From: Inia geoffrensis
Taxonomy: Eukaryota; Chordata; Mammalia; Artiodactyla; Iniidae
Direction: 5' to 3'
DNA length: 64,000 nt
NCBI GenBank assembly: GCA_036417435.1
Contig: CM070903.1
Span: 60,550,001 to 60,614,000 of the forward strand
Below, in pieces: positions 60,001 to 64,000 of this stretch; within the stretch, counting starts at the first letter, position 1; the number at the start of each line of letters is the position of its first letter. The notes below the pieces were generated by a model. That model searched no databases, had not been told where the DNA came from, and saw only the letters and a program-made list of their open reading frames with translations. The position numbers and the translations under genes are program-made.

Positions 60001-62746
60001 ATATTCTCTCCCCTGGCGCGATGTCAACTCCCCGCCTACCTCATTTGACCTTAAGTCCTCAGTTTTCTGAGATTCACGTGGGACTTTTTCAAGTTGCCCC
60101 AGGCCTCCTTGACCTAAGCACAGCTCTGTCCTTCTGTTCTTCCAGAACATACAACAGACCTGGGTTTTCCTCGAAGTGCCCTTCTGCCCTCCTCCTGCCA
60201 ATACACTATGGTACCACTGGGAGGGCTCCCAGGCCACCGAGCCAATGGGCAGCCCTACCTCAGTGGCACCAGCAGACGGGCCTGTACCAATGGGGTACAT
60301 GTGAACAGGGCCTGCCCTGCAGCTGCCATGAGCTACCCAGGCATGAAGCCTCAGCAGTGCCGCCCAGGGGAGCTTCAGCAGGTAACGTAGTTCTGGGAGT
60401 GTGGGCACGCAGGGACGGGTCACCATGGAGGGCGTGGCCGGGCCACCTCCTGAGGCTCCCTCCCTTCTAGCCTCTAATCCCGGGCTGCTGGGCCTGCTGA
60501 ACAACGAGTGGGGAAGTTACCTGGACTCTCTGACGTGACCTTCTCGTTCCTCGTTTGAGCAGCAGGATGACACCAACAGCACGCTGAGGCAGACTGTTCT
60601 TGGCAGTGGATGTGACCCCCCCAGTCACCAGATTCCCAGGTACCCAGGCCCCTCCCTGCCTTCCACCCCTGGGCCCCAGCGCTCGCTCTCTCACTAGTTC
60701 CTCAAACCCAGCATGGGTCACTGAGAGGTGAGCACGAGTGCTTCACTCACGATCCCCTCACCTGACAAACTGCTCCCCTGGACTTTTTTTTTTTTTTTTT
60801 TTTTCTTTTCCGGTACGCGGGCCTCTCACTGTTGTGGCCTCTCCCGTTGCGGAGCGCAGGCTCCGGACGCCCTGCATCCGCAGGCGGACTCTCAACCACT
60901 GCGCCACCAGGGAAGCCCTCCCCTGGACTCTTAGCCTAAGGGGGTTAGTTGTTGTGTTTGCAGTTATGATGCCTTTTCTGCTCAGCAATTCCTCCCTCGC
61001 GTCTCAGGCCAGAGCAGCCCTGCCCACCTGGCTCTGCCCATAGGCCCCACGTCCTCTCATATACTCAGGACACGCATGGAGTCAAATGGAAGGAGACTAG
61101 AATTGCCTGTGGAAGCGATGGTGTGGCACCTCTTGATGTCCAAAGGGGAGCAGCCCCTGCCCCGCCTGAGCCCTGCCCAGCTCTGCTGCCCCAGACGGGA
61201 GTGGCCAGGGTAGTGGGATCCAGGCCCACGCTGCCCCTACCTCACCCCTCCGCCTGGTTTTGTGCATGCAGGGCTCCCAAGTCTAACCTGGACGAGGGCT
61301 CTTTCTTATACACACTGCCCGATGACTCAGCTTGCCAGCTGCTCCAGCCTCAGCAGGACTGCCACCACCTCCAGGGGCAGCCAGCAGCCACGGGCCAGCC
61401 CGGCATGAGGCGTGTACCCCAGGGTCCTGGGCTGGAAGCCACGTGGGACCCTCTTGCTCACCCAGGTCAGTGCTGAGGGCAGGGCGGGCGGTTGAACAGG
61501 CTGGGGATGAGGTGAGGTGTAGGCATCCACGACCCGGCAGTGACGTGCAGGTGGGGCGAGAACAGTCCCTGAAGGCGGTGCTTGGTAAAGACCATCCACA
61601 GCGTGTATATCCGAGATGGTGGTGCAAAGGGGAGCTGGCCACCTCCTTCCCTGCTGAAGGCCCAGCACATCTGCGGGGAGTGTCAGGTGGGTCCAACATG
61701 GCAAGCTCTGTCCTCAAAGGCTCAGAGAACGGGCACTTCTCCATTTCAGGGAAAGAAGCCTGAAATGGTCTCAGCATCTCAAGGCCACTCACAAATTCCC
61801 GCCGCCTCTCATCACACTAAGAGGCACTCTCTAATCACTCCGAAGTACCTTGCTTTGTTGGGTCTGTCTCTTAATTAAGGAATGAGGTTGCATCCATCAT
61901 TAAGCCAAGTTCTCACATCATCAGGACTCTGTGCTTCCACAGAACTTTCCCTCCAAGGGACTCGATGCACAGCGCGCCCAGCCCAGTGTCCTTCCTTGTG
62001 CCCATCTTTTTGATGCCTGGTTGGGCACAGGCTGGTTCAGAGAATTAGCTGATGTTTCTTACAGCCTCCATGGTGTGGCTTCCAGGTCACATGCAGCTCC
62101 CAGACCCTGGGAGATGAAATTCTAAGACAGGTACCTCCTAGAGCCAGACCCCAGTAGCATCCACACGGGACTCCCTCCATCGGGGGTCATGAGTTGTGAG
62201 ATGATCAGGGCCAGAAAGCATAGCAGAAGAGTGTACTAGCAGCCCACACCCGGAGAGAGCAGAACTTTCTTGCACGGTTCCTGGGCTCAGCTGACGTCAT
62301 CTGCCCCTGGTTATAGGGTAGATGCGTGAGGGTCTCCACGCTTTCACCACTGAAATGTGCAGGTGGGATGCAGTTAAGAAGTGGCCCATACTTAGAGGGA
62401 GTGTAATTGTCCTTGTTGTGGTTGTAGGTCTCTGTCCCTCCTCTAAAGCCAGTAACCAGCTCCCAGAGAGAGCCCAGAGAGAGGCTGACCCAGTACTGCT
62501 GAGCACTAGTTCCTGGTCAGTCTGGATTCTAACGTTTCCCACTTTTCTCTCCCCTTAGGGTCCCGGTGCTGCTTGGGCCTCGTACCGGTTGAAGAGGTGG
62601 CCAGTCCTGACTCCTGCCCTGCGGGGAGAGGAGACTGGTGCCCCCAGCACCCCGTGGGCGCCTACGTAGGGCAGGAACTTGGGATGCGGCTCTCCCCCAG
62701 CCCACCGGTTCACGTGTCTTTTGAAACACCACCTCCTACAATTTAG
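15000..62746 (+). CDS. BOC: BOC cell adhesion associated, Hedgehog co-receptor (18 coding exons)
   Basis: Spliced CDS: 15000-15096, 15797-16075, 39272-39418, 41212-41355, 41673-41966, 42306-42578, 43656-43963, 47315-47474, 47884-47994, 48364-48570, 50050-50231, 56517-56622, 56888-57010, 59163-59384, 60146-60381, 60563-60639, 61272-61465, 62559-62746. It gives 3348 nt and 1115 residues, within a residue of the human protein as I remember it. Domains in order: signal peptide 1-30; Ig1 to Ig4 with cysteine pairs C57/C106, C150/C200, C252/C299 and C344/C391; a Pro/Ala-rich linker at about 413-475; FNIII-1 about 476-568, FNIII-2 about 605-705, FNIII-3 about 711-811; one transmembrane helix at about 854-877; a 238-residue cytoplasmic tail. 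Four rather than five Ig domains separates BOC from its paralogue CDON. Family knowledge: a type I surface protein that binds Hedgehog through FNIII-3 and cooperates with PTCH1, CDON and GAS1, with roles in myogenesis and axon guidance. All introns are GT-AG and no frame is broken, so I infer a functional gene. Confidence 0.97.
15097..15796 (+). other. BOC: BOC intron 1
   Basis: GT-AG intron of 700 bases. It contains an antisense MIR at about 15355-15595 and otherwise unremarkable sequence. Confidence 0.9.
15355..15595 (-). repeat. MIR SINE
   Basis: Antisense copy: TTATTGAGCACTTACCTGTA, CCCATTTTACAGATAAGAAA, then GGGATTCAGACACAGCTCC. Confidence 0.8.
15797..16075 (+). CDS. BOC: BOC coding exon 2: Ig domain 1
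   Basis: Residues 33-126. It holds a complete Ig domain with C57 (GCVVEPP), W68 (TTWRLNG) and C106 (GRYQCVA). N-glycosylation sequons lie at N65, N76 and N98. The acceptor is CTCCAG|AC and the donor A|GTGAGT. Both edges are phase 1, usual for an Ig-domain exon. Confidence 0.96.
16807..17005. mobile_element. Tigger-like DNA transposon remnant (nonautonomous)
   Basis: Short element with matching inverted ends, TTGGCCCTTGAACAA at the left and TTGTTCAAGGTCAA at the right, and a middle that includes GGGTCGCCGACCC and CCACGTGGACCCACG. Typical of small Tc1/mariner-type Tigger derivatives; no transposase. Confidence 0.7.
18040..18190 (-). repeat. Old LINE-1 3'-end fragment
   Basis: Antisense pattern TTTTTATTGAGTATAAAATG, AAGTACACAAAACGC, then GTGTAACCACCGCTC, as in 3' ends of ancient L1M-type elements. 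Confidence 0.6.
19280..19349. repeat. 15-16-bp minisatellite
   Basis: About 4.4 tandem copies of a GGGGGCNTTCAGNGAT-like unit with point differences between copies. Confidence 0.85.
20450..20640 (+). repeat. MIR SINE
   Basis: Sense fragment: TAACTCTGCCACTTA, GTGGCTTTGGGCAAGTC, then GAGAATCAAATGAGA. A T-run precedes it. Confidence 0.65.
21225..21970. repeat. Unassigned old interspersed repeat containing an AT-rich satellite
   Basis: Opens with GGGCTCTCCAGAGAAGTAAG and includes AAGAATTGGCTCACATGATT and GTGGAGGCTGGTGAGTCC, a pattern I know from many mammalian genomes but cannot name with certainty. The simple-repeat tract at 21286-21470 lies inside it at the usual place. Confidence 0.6.
21286..21470. 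repeat. AT-rich microsatellite/minisatellite
   Basis: (TA)n, (CA)n and mixed ATGTA runs, with the segment TAATTTTATGGAGAACATA present twice about 63 bases apart (21354 and 21417), so a higher-order unit of about 63 bp is duplicated. It ends in (GA)n. Confidence 0.8.
23290..23740 (+). repeat. L2 LINE fragment
   Basis: Order of motifs follows the L2 3' end: CCACCTCTCTTGGGTTAATA, CTTTTCTTGACCCCCTCGAC, TGCTGCACAAAGGGCCTGGC, then CAGTGAATG. Strongly diverged. Confidence 0.65.
24676..24693. repeat. (TA)n microsatellite
   Basis: Uninterrupted alternating TA run of about nine units in intron 2. Confidence 0.85.
27202..30995 (-). pseudogene. Broken L1 ORF2 (endonuclease/reverse transcriptase)
   Basis: Open pieces on the minus strand: 30225-30704 (endonuclease), 29494-29946 (linker to RT), 27883-29454 (523 codons; most of the reverse transcriptase) and 27202-27714 (C-terminal Cys-containing part). 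The RT catalytic box usually read as FADD is FPDD here (28891-28902), keeping both aspartates. The expected start codon near 30995 reads AAG. Frame breaks between pieces make it nonfunctional. Confidence 0.92.
31054..31965 (-). pseudogene. Broken L1 ORF1 (RNA-binding chaperone)
   Basis: Two open pieces survive. 31690-31965 gives the coiled-coil part ([19 protein letters not shown] and following). 31054-31359 gives the C-terminal domain ([17 protein letters not shown] and following). The sequence between them is out of frame. ORF1 proteins normally coat L1 RNA; this one is not intact. Confidence 0.88.
32000..33650 (-). promoter_or_regulatory. L1 5' UTR with CpG-rich internal promoter
   Basis: About 1.65 kb between ORF1 and the 5' target duplication, with the strongest CpG density in the whole window (about 32620-33420). 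Near the extreme 5' end the minus strand reads AAGATGGC (33629-33636), a YY1-type site like the one known at the start of human L1. Promoter activity is inference. Confidence 0.75.
35996..37359 (-). mobile_element. LINE-1 5'-end fragment (5' UTR and start of ORF1)
   Basis: Similar to the L1 5' region. Its right end looks like a true L1 5' start (minus strand GGACAAGGTGGCAGAGTGGA), and its left end stops inside ORF1 without an A-tail. Imperfect direct repeats, about 15 of 17 bases alike (CAACAGTATGTATTTCTT and CAACAACATGTATTTCTT), lie at 35979-35996 and 37361-37378. Confidence 0.75.
37625..37750 (-). repeat. L2 LINE fragment
   Basis: Antisense L2-end pattern: TTCACTGAGCATCTACTTGC, GCCAGGCACTGGTTAGG, CTTGGTCCCTGCCCCTAAAG. 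Confidence 0.65.
38534..38692. mobile_element. MER2-like Tigger DNA transposon fragment
   Basis: Contains AAGGGACTTGAGCATCCGCC, TTCAGTATCCACTGGGGC and CTGGAACCAATCCCC, the hallmark of MER2-like elements. Internally shortened and without coding sequence. Confidence 0.7.
39272..39418 (+). CDS. BOC: BOC coding exon 3: Ig domain 2, first half
   Basis: Residues 126-175, opening with [18 protein letters not shown] and carrying the first Ig2 cysteine, C150 (VIACHLPES). It follows the 23.2-kb intron 2. Acceptor CCACAG|AT, donor G|GTGAGC. The junction codon with exon 4 is GAT (Asp), where I recall Gly in human. Confidence 0.96.
39781..39806. repeat. C-rich simple tract
   Basis: Nearly pure C with single A interruptions, about 360 bases after exon 3. 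On the minus strand it is G-rich and could fold as a quadruplex (inference). Confidence 0.8.
40770..40930 (-). repeat. MIR SINE
   Basis: Antisense copy: TTTTACAAATGAGGAAACAG, AACTTGCCCAGGATCACACA, AGAGCTGGAGTCCAGGTCTG. Confidence 0.78.
41212..41355 (+). CDS. BOC: BOC coding exon 4: Ig domain 2, second half
   Basis: Residues 175-223, containing the Ig2 C-terminal motif [11 protein letters not shown] with C200 and a sequon at N189. Acceptor CTTCAG|AT, donor C|GTAAGG. Phase 1 on both sides, so exons 3 and 4 together form one domain cassette. Confidence 0.96.
41356..41672 (+). other. BOC: BOC intron 4
   Basis: Short GT-AG intron of 317 bases. Nothing notable beyond a good pyrimidine tract before the acceptor. 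Confidence 0.9.
41673..41966 (+). CDS. BOC: BOC coding exon 5: Ig domain 3
   Basis: Residues 223-321. A complete I-set-like Ig domain: C252 (LILECVAGG), W264 (VTWAKDG) and C299 in [15 protein letters not shown] sequon lies at N275 (NKT). Acceptor CTCCAG|GC, donor G|GTGAGT. Confidence 0.97.
41967..42305 (+). other. BOC: BOC intron 5
   Basis: GT-AG intron of 339 bases with no recognisable repeat. Confidence 0.9.
42306..42578 (+). CDS. BOC: BOC coding exon 6: Ig domain 4
   Basis: Residues 321-412. Complete Ig domain: C344 ([12 protein letters not shown]), W356 (VLWLRN) and C391 in [16 protein letters not shown]. Acceptor GGCAG|AA, donor G|GTGAGT. Confidence 0.97.
42579..43655 (+). other. BOC: BOC intron 6
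   Basis: GT-AG. An A-run lies at about 42779-42800 and an L2/MIR-like fragment at about 42925-43020. The rest (43.05-43.6 kb) is GC-rich and unassigned. Confidence 0.9.
43656..43963 (+). CDS. BOC: BOC coding exon 7: linker and first half of FNIII-1
   Basis: Residues 412-514. About 60 residues of Pro/Ala/Gly-rich linker come first, unlike any domain and clearly less conserved than the rest. The start of FNIII-1 follows ([20 protein letters not shown]) and ends in VVKHRK. The exon is GC- and CpG-rich. Donor AAG|GTATGG, phase 0. Confidence 0.93.
46170..46205. repeat. Long T homopolymer
   Basis: About 30 consecutive T with no recognisable element next to it; possibly the A-tail of a lost antisense retrotransposon copy. 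Confidence 0.8.
46365..46590 (-). repeat. MIR SINE
   Basis: Antisense copy: CCTACTGTGTGCCAGC, ATTTTAGAAAAGAAAAGC, GGGTTACACAGCTGGTAACC, TTTGAACCCAGG. Confidence 0.82.
46610..46860 (+). repeat. MIR SINE
   Basis: Sense copy directly after an antisense one: ATCTCTGGAGTCAAGTCAGG, GGTCTTAGACAAATCACTC, CATTTGTAAGGTGGGAACAA. The facing pair could form a hairpin in the transcript. Confidence 0.78.
46958..46991 (-). pseudogene. Truncated U2 snRNA retrocopy (first 34 nt)
   Basis: The reverse complement equals nucleotides 1-34 of U2 snRNA as I know it, beginning ATCGCTTCTCGGCCTTTTGG. It is flanked by 12-bp direct repeats GGGAGGTTTTTA at 46947-46958 and 46993-47004. On the U2 strand the duplication starts AAAAA after CT, close to the L1 endonuclease site. 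It is a 3'-truncated retrocopy too short to work as an snRNA. Confidence 0.88.
47315..47474 (+). CDS. BOC: BOC coding exon 8: second half of FNIII-1
   Basis: Residues 515-568, starting [12 protein letters not shown], with a sequon at N517 and the FNIII signature [18 protein letters not shown]. The acceptor is tandem (CAG CAG at 47309-47314). Using the upstream AG would start the exon at 47312 and insert one Gln. Donor G|GTAAGG. Confidence 0.95.
47475..47883 (+). other. BOC: BOC intron 8
   Basis: GT-AG intron of 409 bases; no recognisable repeat. Confidence 0.9.
47884..47994 (+). CDS. BOC: BOC coding exon 9: FNIII-1 to FNIII-2 linker
   Basis: Residues 568-605, a polar linker ([19 protein letters not shown]) without a fold signature. 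Acceptor CCCAG|GA, donor C|GTAAGC. The 111-nt exon is symmetric (phase 1 to 1), so skipping it would keep the frame. Confidence 0.94.
47995..48363 (+). other. BOC: BOC intron 9
   Basis: GT-AG intron of 369 bases; no recognisable repeat. Confidence 0.9.
48364..48570 (+). CDS. BOC: BOC coding exon 10: FNIII-2, first part
   Basis: Residues 605-674, including [35 protein letters not shown] and ITGLEKG, the B-C-E strand pattern of a fibronectin III domain. Acceptor CTGCAG|CC, donor G|GTAGGG. A 1.1-kb L1 insertion lies in the following intron. Confidence 0.96.
48784..49884 (-). mobile_element. 5'-truncated LINE-1 with a doubled 3' end
   Basis: Flanked by perfect 13-bp duplications CTGTGTGGCTCCT at 48771-48783 and 49885-49897. 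Read on the minus strand it has an ORF2 tail (49246-49491 region), an L1 3' UTR ending in an A-run at about 48926, and then a second, shorter L1 3' UTR end that terminates at the outer A-tail near 48790. A CHR-2 SINE is nested at 49574-49789. Confidence 0.88.
49574..49789 (-). repeat. CHR-2 SINE nested in an L1
   Basis: Antisense copy inside the L1 insertion at 48784-49884. The 10-bp duplication CTATTTTTAG lies at 49564-49573 and 49790-49799, and the L1 sequence resumes exactly after it. The SINE is therefore younger than that L1. Confidence 0.94.
50050..50231 (+). CDS. BOC: BOC coding exon 11: end of FNIII-2 and start of FNIII-3
   Basis: Residues 674-734. [20 protein letters not shown] closes FNIII-2. 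[24 protein letters not shown] opens FNIII-3, the domain known in this family to bind Hedgehog, and contains an NET sequon. Acceptor CCCCAG|GC, donor ATG|GTAAGT, phase 0. Confidence 0.96.
51030..54972 (-). pseudogene. Broken L1 ORF2 in the intron 11 element
   Basis: The start is intact at 54972 ([18 protein letters not shown]). Pieces continue at 54282-54785 (endonuclease), 52276-52731 (RT), 51699-51911 and 51030-51491 (C-terminal). A CHR-2 SINE splits it at 52954-53187. The RT catalytic box reads FAED (52636-52647), losing one catalytic aspartate. Not functional. Confidence 0.9.
52954..53187 (-). repeat. CHR-2 SINE nested in an L1, with internal duplication
   Basis: Antisense copy interrupting ORF2 of the L1 at 50587-56398. 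Near its tail the segment CTGTTGTGGCCTCT is present twice in tandem (52998-53027), unlike the other copies. No clear target duplication; about two bases of L1 seem to be missing at the junction. Confidence 0.9.
54992..55813 (-). pseudogene. Broken L1 ORF1 in the intron 11 element
   Basis: 55448-55813 (coiled-coil part) and 54992-55447 (RNA-binding and C-terminal part, [15 protein letters not shown] and following) lie in the same frame, separated by a stop at 55448-55450. Around the stop the reading looks shifted relative to normal ORF1, suggesting compensating indels. Confidence 0.88.
56517..56622 (+). CDS. BOC: BOC coding exon 12: FNIII-3, middle
   Basis: Residues 735-770 ([20 protein letters not shown], then an acidic [11 protein letters not shown] stretch). 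Acceptor CTGTAG|TA, donor G|GTGAGA. The 5' end of an antisense L1 ends 118 bp upstream of this acceptor. Confidence 0.96.
56888..57010 (+). CDS. BOC: BOC coding exon 13: FNIII-3, end
   Basis: Residues 770-811: [20 protein letters not shown], then [19 protein letters not shown], the classic G-strand end of an FNIII domain. Acceptor CCCAG|GG, donor G|GTGATC, a weaker +5 context than most donors here. Confidence 0.96.
57011..59162 (+). other. BOC: BOC intron 13
   Basis: GT-AG. Antisense MIR at about 57340-57490. A purine-rich part (57.9-58.6 kb) has no family I can assign. No exon is evident. Confidence 0.85.
57340..57490 (-). repeat. MIR SINE
   Basis: Antisense fragment: AACTACAACCCCATGGG, CAAGGTCACACAGCTGGTCA, then GCCCAGACTCTTGCCCC. 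Confidence 0.75.
59163..59384 (+). CDS. BOC: BOC coding exon 14: stalk and transmembrane helix
   Basis: Residues 811-885. A Pro-rich stalk ([14 protein letters not shown]) is followed by the helix [18 protein letters not shown] at about 854-877 and a basic and aromatic stop-transfer segment (WRAWSKQ). Acceptor AACAG|CC, donor A|GTGAGT. Confidence 0.96.
59385..60145 (+). other. BOC: BOC intron 14
   Basis: GT-AG. An A-run lies at about 59930-59946; otherwise nothing recognised. Confidence 0.85.
60146..60381 (+). CDS. BOC: BOC coding exon 15: cytoplasmic tail, membrane-proximal
   Basis: Residues 885-963, beginning [17 protein letters not shown]. Rich in Pro, Gly and Ser with no enzyme domain. 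Acceptor TTCCAG|AA, donor CAG|GTAACG, phase 0. Confidence 0.94.
60563..60639 (+). CDS. BOC: BOC coding exon 16: cytoplasmic tail
   Basis: Residues 964-989 ([14 protein letters not shown]...). A second CAG directly follows the acceptor, so an exon start at 60566 would drop one Gln. The chosen start keeps the QQQ run seen in family members. Donor AG|GTACCC, the only phase-2 junction in the gene. Confidence 0.88.
60640..61271 (+). other. BOC: BOC intron 16
   Basis: GT-AG. Contains an internally deleted CHR-2 at 60785-60917. Confidence 0.9.
60785..60917 (-). repeat. CHR-2 SINE with internal deletion
   Basis: Antisense copy with both ends present (T-run, GGTACGCGGGCC end and CCACCAGGGAAGCC head), but about 80 bases of the middle are missing at about 60870. 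Perfect 12-bp duplications CTCCCCTGGACT flank it at 60773-60784 and 60918-60929, so both outer ends are original. Confidence 0.92.
61272..61465 (+). CDS. BOC: BOC coding exon 17: cytoplasmic tail
   Basis: Residues 989-1054, including the conserved [13 protein letters not shown] block followed by a Gln/His-rich stretch. Acceptor TGCAG|GG, donor G|GTCAGT. Confidence 0.94.
61466..62558 (+). other. BOC: BOC intron 17
   Basis: GT-AG intron of about 1.1 kb. I recognise no repeat or exon in it. Confidence 0.85.
62559..62746 (+). CDS. BOC: BOC coding exon 18: C-terminus and stop
   Basis: Residues 1054-1115 and TAG at 62744-62746. It contains [27 protein letters not shown] and the terminal [10 protein letters not shown], matching the family C-terminus. 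Acceptor CTTAG|GG. The exon continues into the 3' UTR. Confidence 0.95.
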
Positions 62747-62858
62747 GCAGAAGCTGATATCCCAGAAAGACACCATGTATTGTTGTTTCTTTAAAAAAGA
62801 GAGGAAATTGGTATTTATTTTTCTATAATAGCCATATTTATATATTTATGCACTTGTA

Positions 62859-62864
62859 AATAAA
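62859..62864 (+). terminator. BOC: Proximal polyadenylation signal AATAAA
   Basis: An AATAAA hexamer 113 bases after the BOC stop codon, in an AT-rich stretch followed by a T-rich segment. It could give a short 3' UTR isoform. Confidence 0.5.
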
Positions 62865-63271
62865 TGTATATGTTTTTATAATTCTGGAGAGACATAGGGA
62901 ATCCTCCCCACTGAGGTCTGAGGTGGGAAGCAAAGAAGCCGCAACGGAACAGGAGTCAACGGGGAAAGAGCAGCACAGACTGAGGAGGCAGCCCGTCCCT
63001 TAGACCCTCCGCCGCTGCCTGGGCCCCTGCAGAAGGCCCACAGAGAAGCCCGTGGAAGGAGGACTCCTAGGCCCACTGTCCACAGTGACTGCAAGAGAAG
63101 GACCAGGGCCATGCGATCAGAGGCTGCAGCCACCCGTGACAGTGGCTGGATCTGGTGCTAAAGGAAACGTTTTCCCAAGATGCCCGTGAGACTAGACTAA
63201 GATGTGTATAGTACTATAAGCATTAACAAACCTTCCAGAATCAATAACCTGTGGCAACATATCTGTGTAAA

Positions 63272-63297
63272 AATAAACACTGTAATGTCTAAATAAA
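63272..63297 (+). terminator. BOC: Distal tandem polyadenylation signals
   Basis: Two AATAAA hexamers, at 63272-63277 and 63292-63297, followed by a TGT-containing, T-rich segment (from 63299) like a downstream element. These are the likely main end of the BOC transcript. Confidence 0.65.
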
Positions 63298-63315
63298 TGT
63301 TTAGTCTTCCCTGTA

Positions 63316-64000
63316 ACCTACAGCTTAGTCATGTATGAGTCAGCATTCTCTTTAGATGTTAGGATTCAGTCTGAGTATTTGAAGAAACATCCACTTGCGA
63401 TGTTTTCAGATCCATCGAGGAGAAGTCTGGAAAAGGTAGCAAATGTTTCTAATTTTGTCTTTTTAAATATTGACTCTCAGTTGTGTTTTCATTAACGCAG
63501 ATGCGTGGTAACTGTTTAGTCCAAGAGGGACACAGTGGACAGTGGGCGAGGAGAAGCAAATTCACCGTTCTCTGACTGGACTTGAGGTAAAGCTATGGTC
63601 AGATCGGAAGGAATGAGGCTCATCTTCTCTATACAGGTGTGTGTTGAAGACTAAGTATTTTCTCCAAAATGCCATTCAGTGAAGTGCTGTGCTACAGGTG
63701 AACATATGGTGCCTGGTAAAATTCACTTCCCTTCTTTCCAAAGCAACAGCAACATGGCCAGAGGAGCTGACTCACTAGTTGTTTAAAATCAACGTTTACT
63801 CACTGCCGTCCAACCACAGGATCAACCTTTGTCCGGGCAAGTGGAAGTAGATGGAGGCTGAAGCTTTTTGCCGAGAGCCCTACCACACTTTAACTGTTTT
63901 CAGGAGGGAAATGTACCTTCTAGATTTCAGCAGAGTTGAGTTACAGATGAAATGCCACTTGAAACACTTAATCCTGTTCCGAGTCATCAATGGCAGACCC
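63316..64000. other. Sequence downstream of BOC
   Basis: No coding frame, repeat or RNA gene recognised. Probably intergenic, or the distal end of a longer 3' UTR if readthrough isoforms exist. Confidence 0.5.

Larger units (their letters stand above)
62747..63315 (+). other. BOC: BOC 3' UTR
   Basis: Sequence after the stop codon up to just past the last AATAAA. An AT-rich block (62790-62880) contains the first polyadenylation signal, and a more balanced stretch leads to two closely spaced signals near 63.28 kb. The cleavage site is inferred as 10-25 bases after 63297; I cannot see it directly. Confidence 0.7.

Noticed and set aside
1..64000. A novel defence or mobile system
   Set aside because: The window is a vertebrate gene with retrotransposons; no gene cluster, array or unknown conserved coding block was found.

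Overview
The window is mammalian nuclear DNA, almost certainly from a cetacean (whale or dolphin). The main evidence is six copies of a tRNA-derived SINE that I recognise as the CHR-2 type, one longer CHR-1-type copy, and young L1 elements of the cetartiodactyl kind. Older mammal-wide repeats (MIR, L2, Tigger and hAT fragments) fill much of the rest. There are no operons, bacterial genes, CRISPR arrays or intact viruses. Every protein-coding exon I can support belongs to one gene on the + strand, BOC (brother of CDO), a cell-surface Hedgehog co-receptor of the immunoglobulin/fibronectin superfamily.

Layout. Positions 1-14934 hold upstream or 5'-UTR-intron sequence without a convincing exon; they are rich in MIR/L2 relics, three CHR-2 copies and one CHR-1 copy. 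The first coding exon (ATG at 15000) encodes the signal peptide. Exon 2 encodes Ig1. A 23.2-kb intron follows, containing a full-length antisense L1 (26809-33650, 14-bp target-site duplication) and an unusual L1 5'-end fragment (about 35996-37359). Exons 3-6 (39272-42578) encode Ig2 to Ig4. Exons 7-13 (43656-57010) encode a Pro/Ala-rich linker and three fibronectin III domains. Exon 14 encodes the transmembrane helix, and exons 15-18 the cytoplasmic tail, with the stop at 62744-62746. The 3' UTR runs to about 63.3 kb, where the last of three AATAAA signals lies. All 17 coding introns are GT-AG, all junctions keep frame, and the spliced product is 1115 residues, so the gene looks intact and functional.

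Function. The four Ig domains, three FNIII domains, one membrane helix and a tail without an enzyme domain are the established BOC architecture. BOC family members bind Hedgehog ligand through the membrane-proximal FNIII domain, act with PTCH1, CDON and GAS1 in Hedgehog reception and axon guidance, and promote myogenic differentiation.

I found no new biological system. The observations most worth checking are a 34-nt U2 snRNA 5'-end fragment inserted with a 12-bp target duplication just upstream of exon 8; two NAGNAG tandem splice acceptors that can each add or drop one glutamine; a three-codon upstream ORF ending six bases before the BOC start codon; a 1.1-kb L1 insertion with two successive L1 3' ends inside a single target-site duplication; and an antisense L1 whose 5' end lies only 118 bp from the exon 12 acceptor. 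Coordinates of repeats without stated target duplications are estimates by eye.
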